Assembly: GCA_040954595.2 (NCBI GenBank)
Contig: CM082586.2
Coordinates: 6,200,001 to 6,264,000, forward strand
Length of the DNA: 64,000 nucleotides
DNA from: Balanoglossus misakiensis
Taxonomy: Eukaryota > Hemichordata
Direction of reading: 5' to 3'
Shown: positions 1 to 12,600 of the stretch, in pieces
Position numbering within the stretch: position 1 is the stretch's first letter
How the letters are laid out: the number at the start of each line of letters is the position of its first letter
Notes under the pieces: model-generated
Told to the model about the DNA's origin: nothing
The model's input: the letters and a program-made list of their open reading frames with translations, nothing else
Database searches by the model: none
Made by a program: the position numbers and the translations under genes

Positions 1-3000
1 GTAGGTTATACTTGTCAATCAAAGAAAGATATCGTGAAATTAACAGTGTACGAGTTTCTTTGTTCAAAAAGGGAACAATATTAAGTGAAAATCGACTTTT
101 GAAGACGATATGGACAAAAATTGGATTGTGGGATGAATAATATGATTAAGACTGGGAATTGTGAGTTTTGTATTCAATTCAACGCTTGTAATGCCACAAT
201 AATTGTGAGCATTTCACCAATAAAGCCTGTAATTGCTTTTCCTTCTATTTTTATAGCCTTTCATACAGATGGGTATCATATGCTGTCCCTGGTGGAATTT
301 TCTGGACACATTAAATTAAAGTTTCCTTTCACTGAAAAAACCTTCATGAATTCCACATAGGTTAATTGAAATAAGAACCAGCAAACAATTGGGACACAGA
401 ATTACAAGGGCATTCTCAAGTCTGTCGCTCATTGCAAAGTACATTGCATCTTGTAAAGGGCCCATGACAAAAAATCAATCTGTACCAAACGCCTACACAT
501 ATATACATACATGTTATACATATACACATGCAAGCCTTTATTCTTTTTTATATCATTTGTACATGCCATCTTTTTGTGCTGACACCACCTTTCCATTGCA
601 GAAACACAGACAATAATACTGTATTGGCACCACATGTAGGTATGTACGAAAATCATTAAATCGAACAGCGATTGAAAGCAGGACAGAGCGTGGCGCATGT
701 CTGTAACATCAAAACAAACTTGATCAAAATTTTAAGGAGACGTTTGGCCTTGAAGGGCCCGGTCGGTTTGTTTAGCCAACGCGGCTGAATAATCCGCGAT
801 TGATTTTTGCGCACACAGGATCGCGTGCAGCTATCGTTGCAGGGCTGGGCATTGATTTTGCTGCATTCAATGTGAGATGGACTTTACCTTGTCGACCCCA
901 GGAGAGACATCTTAATTCAGAGAAATGAATGGATTCATATCTTGCTCATTTGATTGTGAAAGCACCTGCACCAGGTGAGTGTCTTAGGCCATCTAAAGAG
1001 TGTCGGCGGAGTACAGCACAGTGACGCCACTATACACTGTATCTTTATTTTACCCACATCTATTGTACCTCTATGATAAGATAGCAACTAGTCGGTTGAT
1101 ACTATAAAGACCCTTAAGGTAACTATAGCAACTGGCCAATTGATACTATAAGTGCCTCTAACTATTTGGGGAAGGCGGTGGTAGCAGACGTCACCAATTA
1201 AATGGAATTGCAAACACCAGATCAATTATTCACCACAATGGAGCATTTGTAAAAAAAGTCATTGTTCACGAATTCTGAATAAAATCTCACTGTACTATGA
1301 TGCTTTTATATGAATGCCTATGCAGTGATATGACTTATCAACATCTGGCCAGGTTTTTCAATTAAAGATGAATTTCATGAAATACGCAAGACTTATGAAG
1401 AAAAATAACTGAAGACGAGACACCAACTTCGTGATAAAACCTGTACAATTAATAAATGTATGAAATGTGTAAAACTTTCAGGCTTAACTCGTGTCCTGTG
1501 AGATGTTCTGAGGAAATACAATCTAAATACATCCCATTTTATGATTCAAAAGTATATTTGACGATGTACATCAATTAGTAGATTAGTTTGATTAATTGAT
1601 ATGATTAGATAGTAAGTTGGCTTGTGGGTGGATTGGTTAGTTGGTTGTGTTTTGGCTTATTTGTCGTTCAAAATAACGACTGAGCGCATTTTAGCTTTGA
1701 ACATTGCAGATTGATAGTGACATCTTCCTCGAACACTGCGCCCATGTAGTTAGAAAATGAACTCAAATCCAGTTACAATTTCTTCAGATACCTCTGGGCA
1801 TCAATGACTGGGCAAATGTCAGGATACGAATCTACTGCTCACCAAACTAGTCCTTTGGCAATGCCTTAGATTGAATACAAGAAAGGTCTTTTCATCAAGC
1901 TATAAATTTGGATGAATTTAGCCACCAGAAAAACACACTGCTGATCAAAGAATCCTGTTGCCAACATCTAATTTGCAGAGATTTTTTTTACGAAAAAGAA
2001 CGGCAAAAAATTGCCCCCAAAATACAAAATATGCAACCTACACCACAATATGAACAAACTGTAAACGCACTCAGGTCACCCCTAGGAACCTGCATACAGA
2101 ATTTCAAAGTATCGTAATCAGACCAGTGGTATCAGAGAAGATTACACGTTACAAAAAAGGGCAACAATTGCCCCCAAAATACAGACAAGTGTCGACAGAC
2201 GCCGTGCAGTCAACGGACAATCACCATGTCTGACAGGCTCCACGGCGCTGACAAAGGATCTACATGTAAAAATCTATAACGAGAACAGGCTGACACCCAA
2301 GTCGTCAATTCGAAGTTTTAGAAAGTAATAATATTCAAGAGGCAGTTACTGAGTGACTTTTCACCTCAACTTGACATGAATTCATCAGCGAAACAAATTG
2401 TGTTTTCAGTACAATCTACATCAACGGAATGCAATTTGTACTCGGTTAGATATCTTGAATAGCGCGGCAATTGCCCATGAAACAGGTTCAGGTAGAAGTA
2501 TTCCAGCAGTCAACCATGAAGCTGTTGAACAGACCATTAATGATGTTCTATCAGCAATCATTCTAAAAATTTACGCTCAAAGTAAATGTCTGTGAGGCCA
2601 GACAGAATCAAAACAAAACTACCCGGAGTCTCTGATTCTTTCTATGTTGATTTTTCCCCATTTTTGTCAAATAAAATTATTTCTGGGATTTTCTGAACAA
2701 CTACCGGTATATGGTACAGTTACGTCATTCTCACTTCTTTGTAATTGATTTCGCAAGTTAAGAAACGTTCGCCTTCCACAGTAAACTCCATTGCGGACAT
2801 TCACCTATGAAAGGCCAGCATGACCTAAAATTTAGATACACCTTCAACTAATAGTGCTCATTTTATCTCACATGACTTGTCAGAATCTTCAGTTTAGAAT
2901 AACCCTGATCCGGAATACCCTGGTTTTCAGCGACTCGCTTTAGATCTAAATCTTCTCGGTCGGCCATCGAGTTCTCTGTTCTCTTTTCCTCAAATCCCAA

Positions 3001-6000
3001 GAAGCCCTCTCCGGTGCTTAGCGATGAGATGGTCGACCAATAATGCAATAATGAGAAGATCAATCTGAACTTTCAAAAATCCACAATCTCTACCACAATG
3101 CTGACAGTACGGAAAAGGAGGATTGGGAGTGCTTATGTTCGCTGCGGCTATTGACATGATTCGGATGACAGCAGTTAAATTGTCGACAGTTATACTCGTT
3201 TATAATCCAGCTACTTATTTTGACCTAACACCTGAGCCGAGCGATCAGTCTTATTTTGGAAAATACATTCATTGGTGATGTCTACAGTGTTTGGCACTAC
3301 CCTTTCATGTCTCCCATGCGTTACTTGGAAGCGATGAACTCAATTAAAGTGAAGACGTACTTATCATCTGAGGGGAGTTTTGACACGTTCCGCTGGCTAC
3401 ATGCTGCGAGACACGTGCAACACAACAAAGCCAAAGCTTCCCTATAGCCAGACTCAAAATAGACCTATACAGTTGTAAATCAAACTTAAACGGATACATT
3501 AATTGACATAGGCGCAGGGAGCATAGACCATATACTCTTTGCCTTGTATATGTGCTTCTTGAAAACAATGGAAAGCAAGAAACTATATACAAAAAGCACT
3601 CTGAAACTCTTAGCTTATACAAATTCCTCAGAAGTCTCACTGCAGGCCAGATAGGAAAATTTGTTTAATCTTACAGTCAGGGCTGTTTCCTGAATTAGCA
3701 TACCTGCTGAGAAGTGATTTTGGCAGTTGAAAATAAGCCTGTGAATTCTGACAAATTAATTTCCCTTTAAAAGTTGAAAATTACTGTTGTAGAGATAGCA
3801 GGATGTCTAAAACCTATGTGGGGTCGAGTTAATGAGCATCTTCTACGTTATATTATATATCTCAATGTCTTGCTGTGTCTATCCACAAACTGGCATCTCA
3901 GTAAACCCTTGCTGTGTCAAAAGCAATCGCACAAAAAAGGCTTAAGGAAATCACCATCAGACACCTAATTGACAGGCATTGGTAATAGCTAACATTGCAG
4001 TTTTGCTGTTCGCATTTTCAACAGTTATGTTAAATTAAAAACAAAATGTAAGTATAAACCAGTGACACCTCTAATGAAATCATTTGTAGCTGTTGTGGGA
4101 CCTGGTCTTTTGTTTCTAGTAAACAGTTTCACTCTACAAAGTGTCTATGATTTTCCCACTAAAGCAATGCCCACGGTTCCGGGACTCCCTCGAGTAGTGA
4201 AACGAGAGGTGTACTATAGTGTGTGAGTAGAGGGACTCCTGTTGAAATTTGTTAGCGTCATCATTCTGTTCCACTGTATCAAGTAACTACTGACTGCTGC
4301 ATGACTCGTTTCCCCCATTTACTCTGCCCCCAACGACAGGGGGATGAATAGAAGACCTAGGTCAAACAATAAGAGTTCACTTTAAGTAAAAGCGAGGTTT
4401 TTGTCATGTAGATCACTTTGTCCTACATAGAGAACAGTCGGCTGTTTTGTGTGCAACAATGTCATTCTATCTGGGTTTCTGTGACATGATCTAGTTGAAA
4501 CATTCTGTGGTCAACATGCAGTTTTTTAGAGTCCAGCTAAAACGAGCCGTTGGATTAAATAGAATGGTCATTCATGTACCGGTATAAACTGTGTCTCAAT
4601 GCTCTGACGCATTTGTAAATGCATGGTTATTTTACTCTCATGGCAAATGAATTGACAATTGTTTGACCATTAATCCGGGCAAGCAGGAAATAACCTTCAC
4701 ATTCTCCCATGTTTAGAAATGTGCTAAATCGCACGTTATCAGTCAAACAATTCACCTGAGATGTAAACATGCGTGACCAGGCATGGCCTAACTGCGCATG
4801 TGCTTCTATACTCGATTTGGTCAAGACAGCGAATTATCTTCGGTAAAAAGTTTGTTTGCCACTGGAGCTGGTGAAGACTAAATGTGGGATTGAATTGAAT
4901 AGAATGGTCAAATAAGTTTTGCCTAGACGCTGCGAGGGATTTGTAAACATATATTTTACCTCTCAGGTAAGCCTCAAGGTTAAACAGTGAATCGGCTCCG
5001 TGACCAGGGCAAGCAGGAAATGACCTTCACTTTCTCTTAGACACGTGTTAATTCGCACATAGTACTGTCCAAAAAAAAATTACCTGCGATATCATACCGG
5101 ATGCTGGCAGTTCTTCAAAATTCATTTCCCATGAATGTGCTACAGGCTAAACGTTGAAGCAGACGACAGTTACTAAAATTCGGTTTTTATTGCTGACTGA
5201 GGGAGCTAATTCGAGAGTTGATATCCAGGTATATACGGGTACTGTTCGCCTGGCACGGAATGCTGCGGCATCCAAAATAAGCTGGGTAATTTTATTTTAC
5301 TTGTACATATATTCAGCAATTTCAATTGAGTCTTCACACCATGTTTGTGTGTAAGTCACATTTCACACAGTATGGCATATCTATAAAAATTGCCAGGCGA
5401 TTGACCTGGTTGTGAAGCAATGTAAGAAGCCTATCTGGTGATTCCACAGAATTAATTTTTTTGACAAGTTTCTCTGTCTCATACTGACTTTGGTTTAGAT
5501 TTTAAGCCGATAAACTAATCAACATTTGAAAATCTGAAATTGAATTTAGTTGAATTTATTTAAATCAGTTACCCTCAATTATTGAGGAACTGTCAACAAA
5601 AATGGCAACAGGGAAAGCCAAACAAAATATCCATTTTTTATTACTGGCCACTTTATCAGACACCCATATCACTACCACAAAATTCCTTGGCTCCTTTGAA
5701 ACTACATGTACGTCATTCATAATATATTACCTGCCTTGTGTATGAATACCCTAGTGATGTAAGCGAGTAGGTATTAATGTAGACAACTTGATTTATTACC
5801 CATCAGCGTATACAATGAAGCCAGCAAATAGTGGGTGAAAGGTTGCCTGACCTGCACAGGTCCAGTTCACCAAGTTTCTATCGAGAAGTGAAAGGAATGT
5901 ACGCTTGCGAAATTTACTTCTCTAATGCACGCATGGCAAGCTTTTCTTTGTCTGCAAACACATTCCTTTCAGATGACCTCACAGTGCATTCGTTTATAAC

Positions 6001-6356
6001 ATTAGTTGCAACATACATGTGCGTGTGAAACTAAGGTGTCCTCAAATAACCTCATACGCTGCAACTCAATAAAATTTAAGCTTTAAATAATATTTGATAT
6101 GCTTTTTATACTGTAAATTAACTGATAATTATGCCTGATAGCATATCAAGAAAACACTTATGTATGACAAAATGTCCAAACAATTATCGAGAAATCAGGC
6201 AATTTCAAGAAAGTGAAATATTGTAAATGAAAAATGTTAAAATGGTTTTACCTTGCTTTCATCACGCAAGGTAAAAACACCCAATGTAAAAGATTGCATT
6301 CTGAACTACTTTTCTTTCGCTGATGCTAATTTGTGTGCACATATAATTTTTGACAG
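1..6356. other. Upstream flank of gene A, no coding gene seen
   Basis: AT-rich with no ORF I can support as a protein. It holds a diverged direct duplication (4545-4760 and 4890-5095) and a repeat fragment at 6054-6215 with a second copy near 63578. The 5' UTR and promoter of gene A must lie here; a CAG/GTGAGT donor at 974/975 is one candidate for a noncoding first exon. Confidence 0.6.
4545..5095 (+). repeat. Diverged direct duplication, two copies of about 200 bp
   Basis: Copy 1 (about 4545-4760) and copy 2 (about 4890-5095) share, in order, aatagaatggtca, a spaced gcatttgtaaa/gatttgtaaac, gggcaagcaggaaat, accttcac, a ttctc run, and attcgcac/atcgcac near their ends. Same strand and same order, so an old tandem duplication or two adjacent copies of one repeat. 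Confidence 0.6.
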
Positions 6357-6687
6357 AGCTTTTAACTACCAAGGGCTCCCTTCGCATAAAGAATGGATGA
6401 AAAAGAAGCAGAAACAGACACCATTTCACATATTTCCATTGTAAGTGGAAGTAGCGATTCGACGGCAAGTTCCATCGATCCAATTTACCAGTATGCTTCC
6501 CTGAAAGGGAAAACAAAGACTCGGAAATTTGCTCATCCGAAAATAGCCAGAGCTATCAGTGGACTGACAGGTGATAATGAAGAGGACATCAGAAAACCTG
6601 CTAAAAGAAGAATTATTGCGGTCTGTGCTTGTGGCGTGGCTCTTGTGTTGGTATTTGTTGCCGTTGTGTTAGTCATCAACATGAAAG
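6357..6687 (+). CDS. Gene A exon 1: start, cytoplasmic tail and signal anchor
   Basis: Coding part 6393-6687; a good acceptor (tttttgacag) ends at 6356, so 6357-6392 is probably 5' UTR of the same exon and a further upstream UTR exon must exist. The start MDEKEAET is chosen because the tail then aligns residue for residue with the gene B tail (DPIYQYA at 29-35, KTRKF at 42-46). A basic stop-transfer patch (KRR, 71-73) precedes a hydrophobic segment, about 74-96. The basic side is cytoplasmic, giving type II topology. Donor at 6688, phase 1. Confidence 0.85.
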
Positions 6688-9600
6688 GTAAGCAATATTA
6701 TCATCTAAAATGGCCACCACACTACACTGTACAGTATTTGGGTTTTCTTAGTCATCGCAAAACTCTCAGCAAGGTGTGTTGTTTGATTGGAAAGTAAATA
6801 TATATAAAACTGTTTGAAACATGAATTATAATTGTAATCCAGCCATATCATGCAATAATGTAAGTATCAGCAAAATTTCACGGAACGCGGAAATTTATAT
6901 CTGTAGAAAGCGTCACGAATGTTTGTCTATCGACACCACAAAAGAATGCTGTTTGGTTGACGTCATACATTCCGACTTTACATACAAATTCAAAATGTCG
7001 TCCGAGGATGTGCTAGAGTGCACAAATCCAATAGTGGTTGACTTCAAAATGGCGAACACATACTTAACAAAGTGTGTCATAGACGTCATGAAAATGGGGT
7101 ATTGGGTCAGCTGATCCGTATGAAACTGAATGAAGTTCAACTTTGGGATATGTATTCATGTGATTTTAAATTCTATGGTACAGACAACCTTACCCAACGT
7201 GCGACAATTTGGTATGGAATTATACATATTGGGGCATTGTGTCTTTTTTCTCGGGCCCATATATGTTTAGAAAGTTACACTAGACTGAAAATGAACACTA
7301 TCATCTAATAAATACATCTGATGCCTAACATATTTCTGCCATCTGCTCGTGTTTCAAGACAAAATAGAGCCCCAGAGCCAGGCCAACAAAAAGCCACAGC
7401 TGACTTCAGATGACCCAGTGGTCTTGGACACACCGATGCCAACAACCTCCGAGATACTTCCACCGGAGACTGCAAGTCAGAAAGCGCCCGCAGGGAGCGC
7501 AAAGCACGGTACTACGACAACAGGACCACAGTACAAGACTACACCAACACAGGTTCCAACAAAACCAATCACTGTTCCGCGTAGTGAAGCTATGCCAGCA
7601 GCAGGCGAGGGCACAGAGGCATTGACGGTGAGCAAACACGACGACGGGCCCCCAAGAGACACAACAACCAAGCCCGTTCAGTTGAAGTCACCACGTCCAT
7701 CGTACATTCCACCCGAGACCACCCAAGCCGACGATAGTGGGCGATCGACAGTACCAAACCCACCACCCTTCACTGAAGTGACAGAGTTACAAAGGTCTCC
7801 CTCAACGTCGAAAGGTTTCACTGGAAAACCAAGCAAATCGACGGAGGAGGATTTCCAACACGATCACAGAATTACACCTACGGTTGCTAAAAATGACATG
7901 AATGAAGTGGACAAGTTGAACCTAGGTAAGTATATGTAGCGTGTTTGTCTTTAACCATGTGAGTAGACATCTGATGTTAATGAAAGTAATTCAGAATAAG
8001 CATAGACTGTACTGTTAAAGGTATTCACTTCAATCCCCTTTGTAAATTTTGCCATTGATGCATTGCATGGGAAGGCTTAAAGGTGTAATGACCAGACACC
8101 ACTGGTTTTCTTCAAGATTTTGTACTTGTTACTGACACTTAATAACAGTTAATGTTTCCTGTTTCTGGCAGGCGAAACATATTTTTGTGATTTCGAATAC
8201 AGTTCAATATGCGGTTATACCCAGGATTATAATGATGATTTCGATTGGACAAGGCGCTCTGGAAGAACGACTTCCTCAAACACAGGACCAGATTATGACC
8301 ACACCCATGGCGACCAAGACTTAGGTAAGTGCAGTAGGAATGTAAATGTGTAAAGTGCGTCGCTGAGTACCTACACAATATTGTATGCATGCAATTGACA
8401 TACAAACAGGTTCATATATACAGTGTCTAAGCAAATTCTGTATGAAATGTTTTGTTGATTGAGTTTAACTGATGTAGGAGGAGAACCTAGAGACCCATTT
8501 TGCTCACTTCCTTTCTGACTTGAACCTTAACCCTTCCTTGCAGGTTACTATATGTATATAGAAACCTCATTAGGCTCCTACGGTGATTTGGCCAGATTGT
8601 TCTCGTCATCGATTGATGTACCAGGTGATCTTTGTCTCCGATTCTGGTACCATATGTATGGCTGGGATATCGAGGATTTGAGAGTGTACCTTTCAGACGA
8701 CTCAAATAATGGTACCCTTATCTGGTCCAGAAGCTTCGACATGGGGAACGTCTGGCATTATGCAAATGTGTCCCTTCCAGAAAATAGTGCTGAATCATCA
8801 AGGCAGGTGGTCTTCGAAGCAGTTCGTGGACATTCATACAGAGGTGACATTGCCATCGACGACGTTCTCATCCAAAATGGTTCTTGTGATGATATATGTA
8901 AGTTCAGGACACCGATTTCTTTTTTTATCATACTGTATTTTGTACTTGCAAAGGAAGCAAATCTCAAATTATTTTAAACCTTGTGCATGGACAATTCAAG
9001 ACAGGTCAAAATTAAAAGTTTTTGTTTCTAGGAACCAATTTTATGGAGATATATTCACTTTTAGAAAGCCGATCGGCCTGGGAAATTATTTTCCACGAAC
9101 AATTAGTAATTGTTCCTCCTTTTTCTCCTCAGATTTATCGACTGCAATTGAACCATTTACAGCGAATATAATGGCAACATATGCTAGTTCAGTTAACCTT
9201 ACATGTCGCCTTCAGGGTGAAATACATCCTCAAACGGACGAACTGTCCTGGACGAGAGTGCATGGCAACGTCACTGTACTGGTATCATTGGGGAACAATT
9301 TACTCGTAAATGGGGATGACCCCGAAGAACCGGGACAGCAGACTCGTTACTCGTTAACCTGGAATTCATTTGACAACTATTATACGCTGGGAATAAGCAG
9401 TGTGCGAAGTATTGACGTTGGTGAATGGGTATGCGGATTGGGATACATTGATCAGGAGGAATCTGTATGGTTAGATATTCCAGGTCAGTTTTCTACCGTA
9501 CATCCTTTACTATACATATCTGTAAATTCAATACTGCTGGGTTAAGGAATCATACATGCACACAACAGAACTGAGGTACAAGTAATTCTTTTGTTTAGCA

Positions 9601-12600
9601 TGTCAAAAAATTAACCCAACACTTATACTTATTCACAACAGACCCTGTTTGCTATTGGACCTGCCAGAACGGAGGTGTTTGCACTCATCACTGGAGTGGT
9701 ACGCCAGTTTGCAATTGTCTATGGCCATTCAGTGGCTATGCATGTCATGTCGGTAAGTGTCCATGTACAAAATTTCTTTGCATTATATGATATGTACTGT
9801 ATTTTTCACTGGTTTTCTGCAAATAAGATGGAGAATAGTTCCAACTGAAATCAGGCATGTGCCAACAGTCTTCTCGACCCTATTTCAGTATGGTGTACTA
9901 TAAACTGGTCATATGCTCACTGAATACTTTACAAGGAAGGAAGGGTTGACACATGAGTGACGTATGGTTATCATGTAACGATGCTATGCTTACTGATCAA
10001 ACATTTTATATATTAACTTTAGCTACCCTCAGTCTTTTCACAATGTGCGAGACACACACAAGTTATTCTAATAATAAGGAGTCACAGATTTCTATCATTA
10101 CAATACGCATTATATTTGATTTTACTTCTTCTAGATTTGTTGCCATATTTCTGTGATTTCGAAGACTGGTTATGTGATTTTACCCAGGATGTCATTGGCG
10201 ATCATTTTGACTGGACAAGGGATTCTGGAGGTACCCCCTCTTCAGGTACAGGTCCTTCCTATGATCACACCACAGGCGACTCAAGTGGTAAGTGCAAAAA
10301 TTGGGAATCAATTTAAAATACTAGTAGTAGAGAGGTGGACATTCGAGAACAGAGCAGCACAGAAACAGCATTCTGTGGTTTACGTTGGTTCCAATAACGT
10401 CACCAAATGTTTGCAGGTTACTACATGTACATCGAGGCATCTTCGTGGAGCACCGGCTATGCCGCAAGGCTGACGTCTCCTGCTTTTTACGTCACCGATC
10501 CTGTCTGTCTACGCTTTTGGTACCACATGTACGGCTCAGGTATGGGAACTCTGAATGTTTACGCCAAGCGTGCCGCGAATCTAGGAACACCGCTGTGGTC
10601 CCGAAGTTACGACATGGGCAATAACTGGCTTTACGGCAATGTAACCATACCGTCGGGTGGTATCCCCACATGCCAAGTGGTATTTGAAGCCATCAGAGGG
10701 ACTTCGTTCACGAGTGATATTGCTATTGACGACGTGGTCATCCAACGCGGTGACTGTGACCACTTAGGTGAGTAAATAACGTGTTGCACGGGTAAACTCT
10801 TTGTTCATTGCAAATGACTGTGGTCTAAGAACCCATAGGACAAATTCCTTATGAATAAATAACATGTTTACTGGGAATTAGAAGAATTGACATATCGATA
10901 ACAAATAGGTGAAAGGGCCAAAGTCTCTCTTCTTTAGTTTTTTTTTATTTGTTTGAAAATGAAAAAGTTGTTCCAGTTATTTGACTACTTGAAACATTCT
11001 GAAATACTGAACTGTACTCAAGCTCTACTATGCTTGTAGACAAACATTTTGGCATTAGTAAATATTTAAAATTGTACCATAACTCTGAATTGTGTTTGTA
11101 TGTTTTGTTTCGTCAGAATTTGGTGCAGTTGAACCATTCAAAATGAATATTACGGTATCGCATGGTGACCCAGTTGAGCTTGTTTGTCAACTTAATGGTG
11201 CAGTGCACCCTGACGTGGACCAACTCTCCTGGACAAGAATCTCTGATAATAGTGTCACCATTTCCAATGGAAACTTTTTGCTTGACAATGGGGATGACCC
11301 CGAAGAACCACGGCAGCAGAATCGTTACTCGCTACTCTGGACTTCATCCGACAGTCAGAATTATACCTTACGGATTAGCAGTGTACGGAATGTTGATGTT
11401 GGGGAATGGATTTGCAGGTTTGGTGCTGTCAATCATGAGGAATCTGTATGGTTAGACATCGAAGGTCAGTCTTCCAAAACGGACATGTGCATGTAGTTAT
11501 AATATCGAAAGTACATGTAGGCATGTGCTGATTTGATTATTAATTGCAAATAGCGTAGTCGTAGGGTACTGTCTCGAATTGATATTACATATGCCTTCGC
11601 TTCCAAGACAATAATACATGTACCTCTACCATTGGAGACAGTAAATATTTTGAGCTCTGGTGTGCCATGTGATTTAGGCTACGGAAACAAAAATAGCGCA
11701 CATGTATTGTTTTCCGACAGACCCCGTCTGCCCAGCACCATGTCTGAATGGAGGTGTTTGTACTCACCACTGGAACAGTACAGCAGTATGTGATTGCCCA
11801 TGGCCATTCACTGGTGACAGATGTGAAATTGGTAAGTGTCACTGTGTATTAATGAAATGTTTTGTTGTATACTGATATGATGGAGAGTTAATGTATACTA
11901 TACTATTATATTATATTATATTATATTATATTATATTATATTATATTATATTATATTATATTATATTTTAAGCTTTAGTTTTAGAATATAAACGTATCAT
12001 ATTCGCTACCAAATACAAATGTTATCATGACTGAATTTCTTTTGCAACTTTAGCTGAAGTGTCGGTTAGTAAACACTTAACAAAGTAAAAAAGTGTTGCC
12101 ATTAAATACAGAAATACCCGGTAGAAAACACTGCGAATAAATAATATGTGTATCTCGTTTTCAGGTTCCACCGGGAGAATGGACGAACTTTGTGATTTTG
12201 AAAACAGTGCAATTTGTGGGTTCACTAGAGAAAAGGACGACTATGGGATTGGCTGGACTTGGTCTACCAATATTCCAGACCCTTTGTTTGATCAAATTGT
12301 TGACCATACACTCGGAAATCATTTAGGTACATGTACAAACCTAACATGTTTTCATGTATTTAACAGATGAAAATCTACCTGGTAGATCCTGATTATGACG
12401 TCACTGCATGTAATGCAATTCAATAGCATGGTTAACTATTCCTTAGTTGGCACTCAGAATGGTAAACTCATGTCAACAAAATTCAAAATTGTGAAGCTCA
12501 TATAAAAATGGCCTACATGAACGGTACCCAGCTCATGTAAAAATGGCCTACATGTACCCAGTATATTATGATCTGTTTGATGTGTAAAAATGATTTCCCT

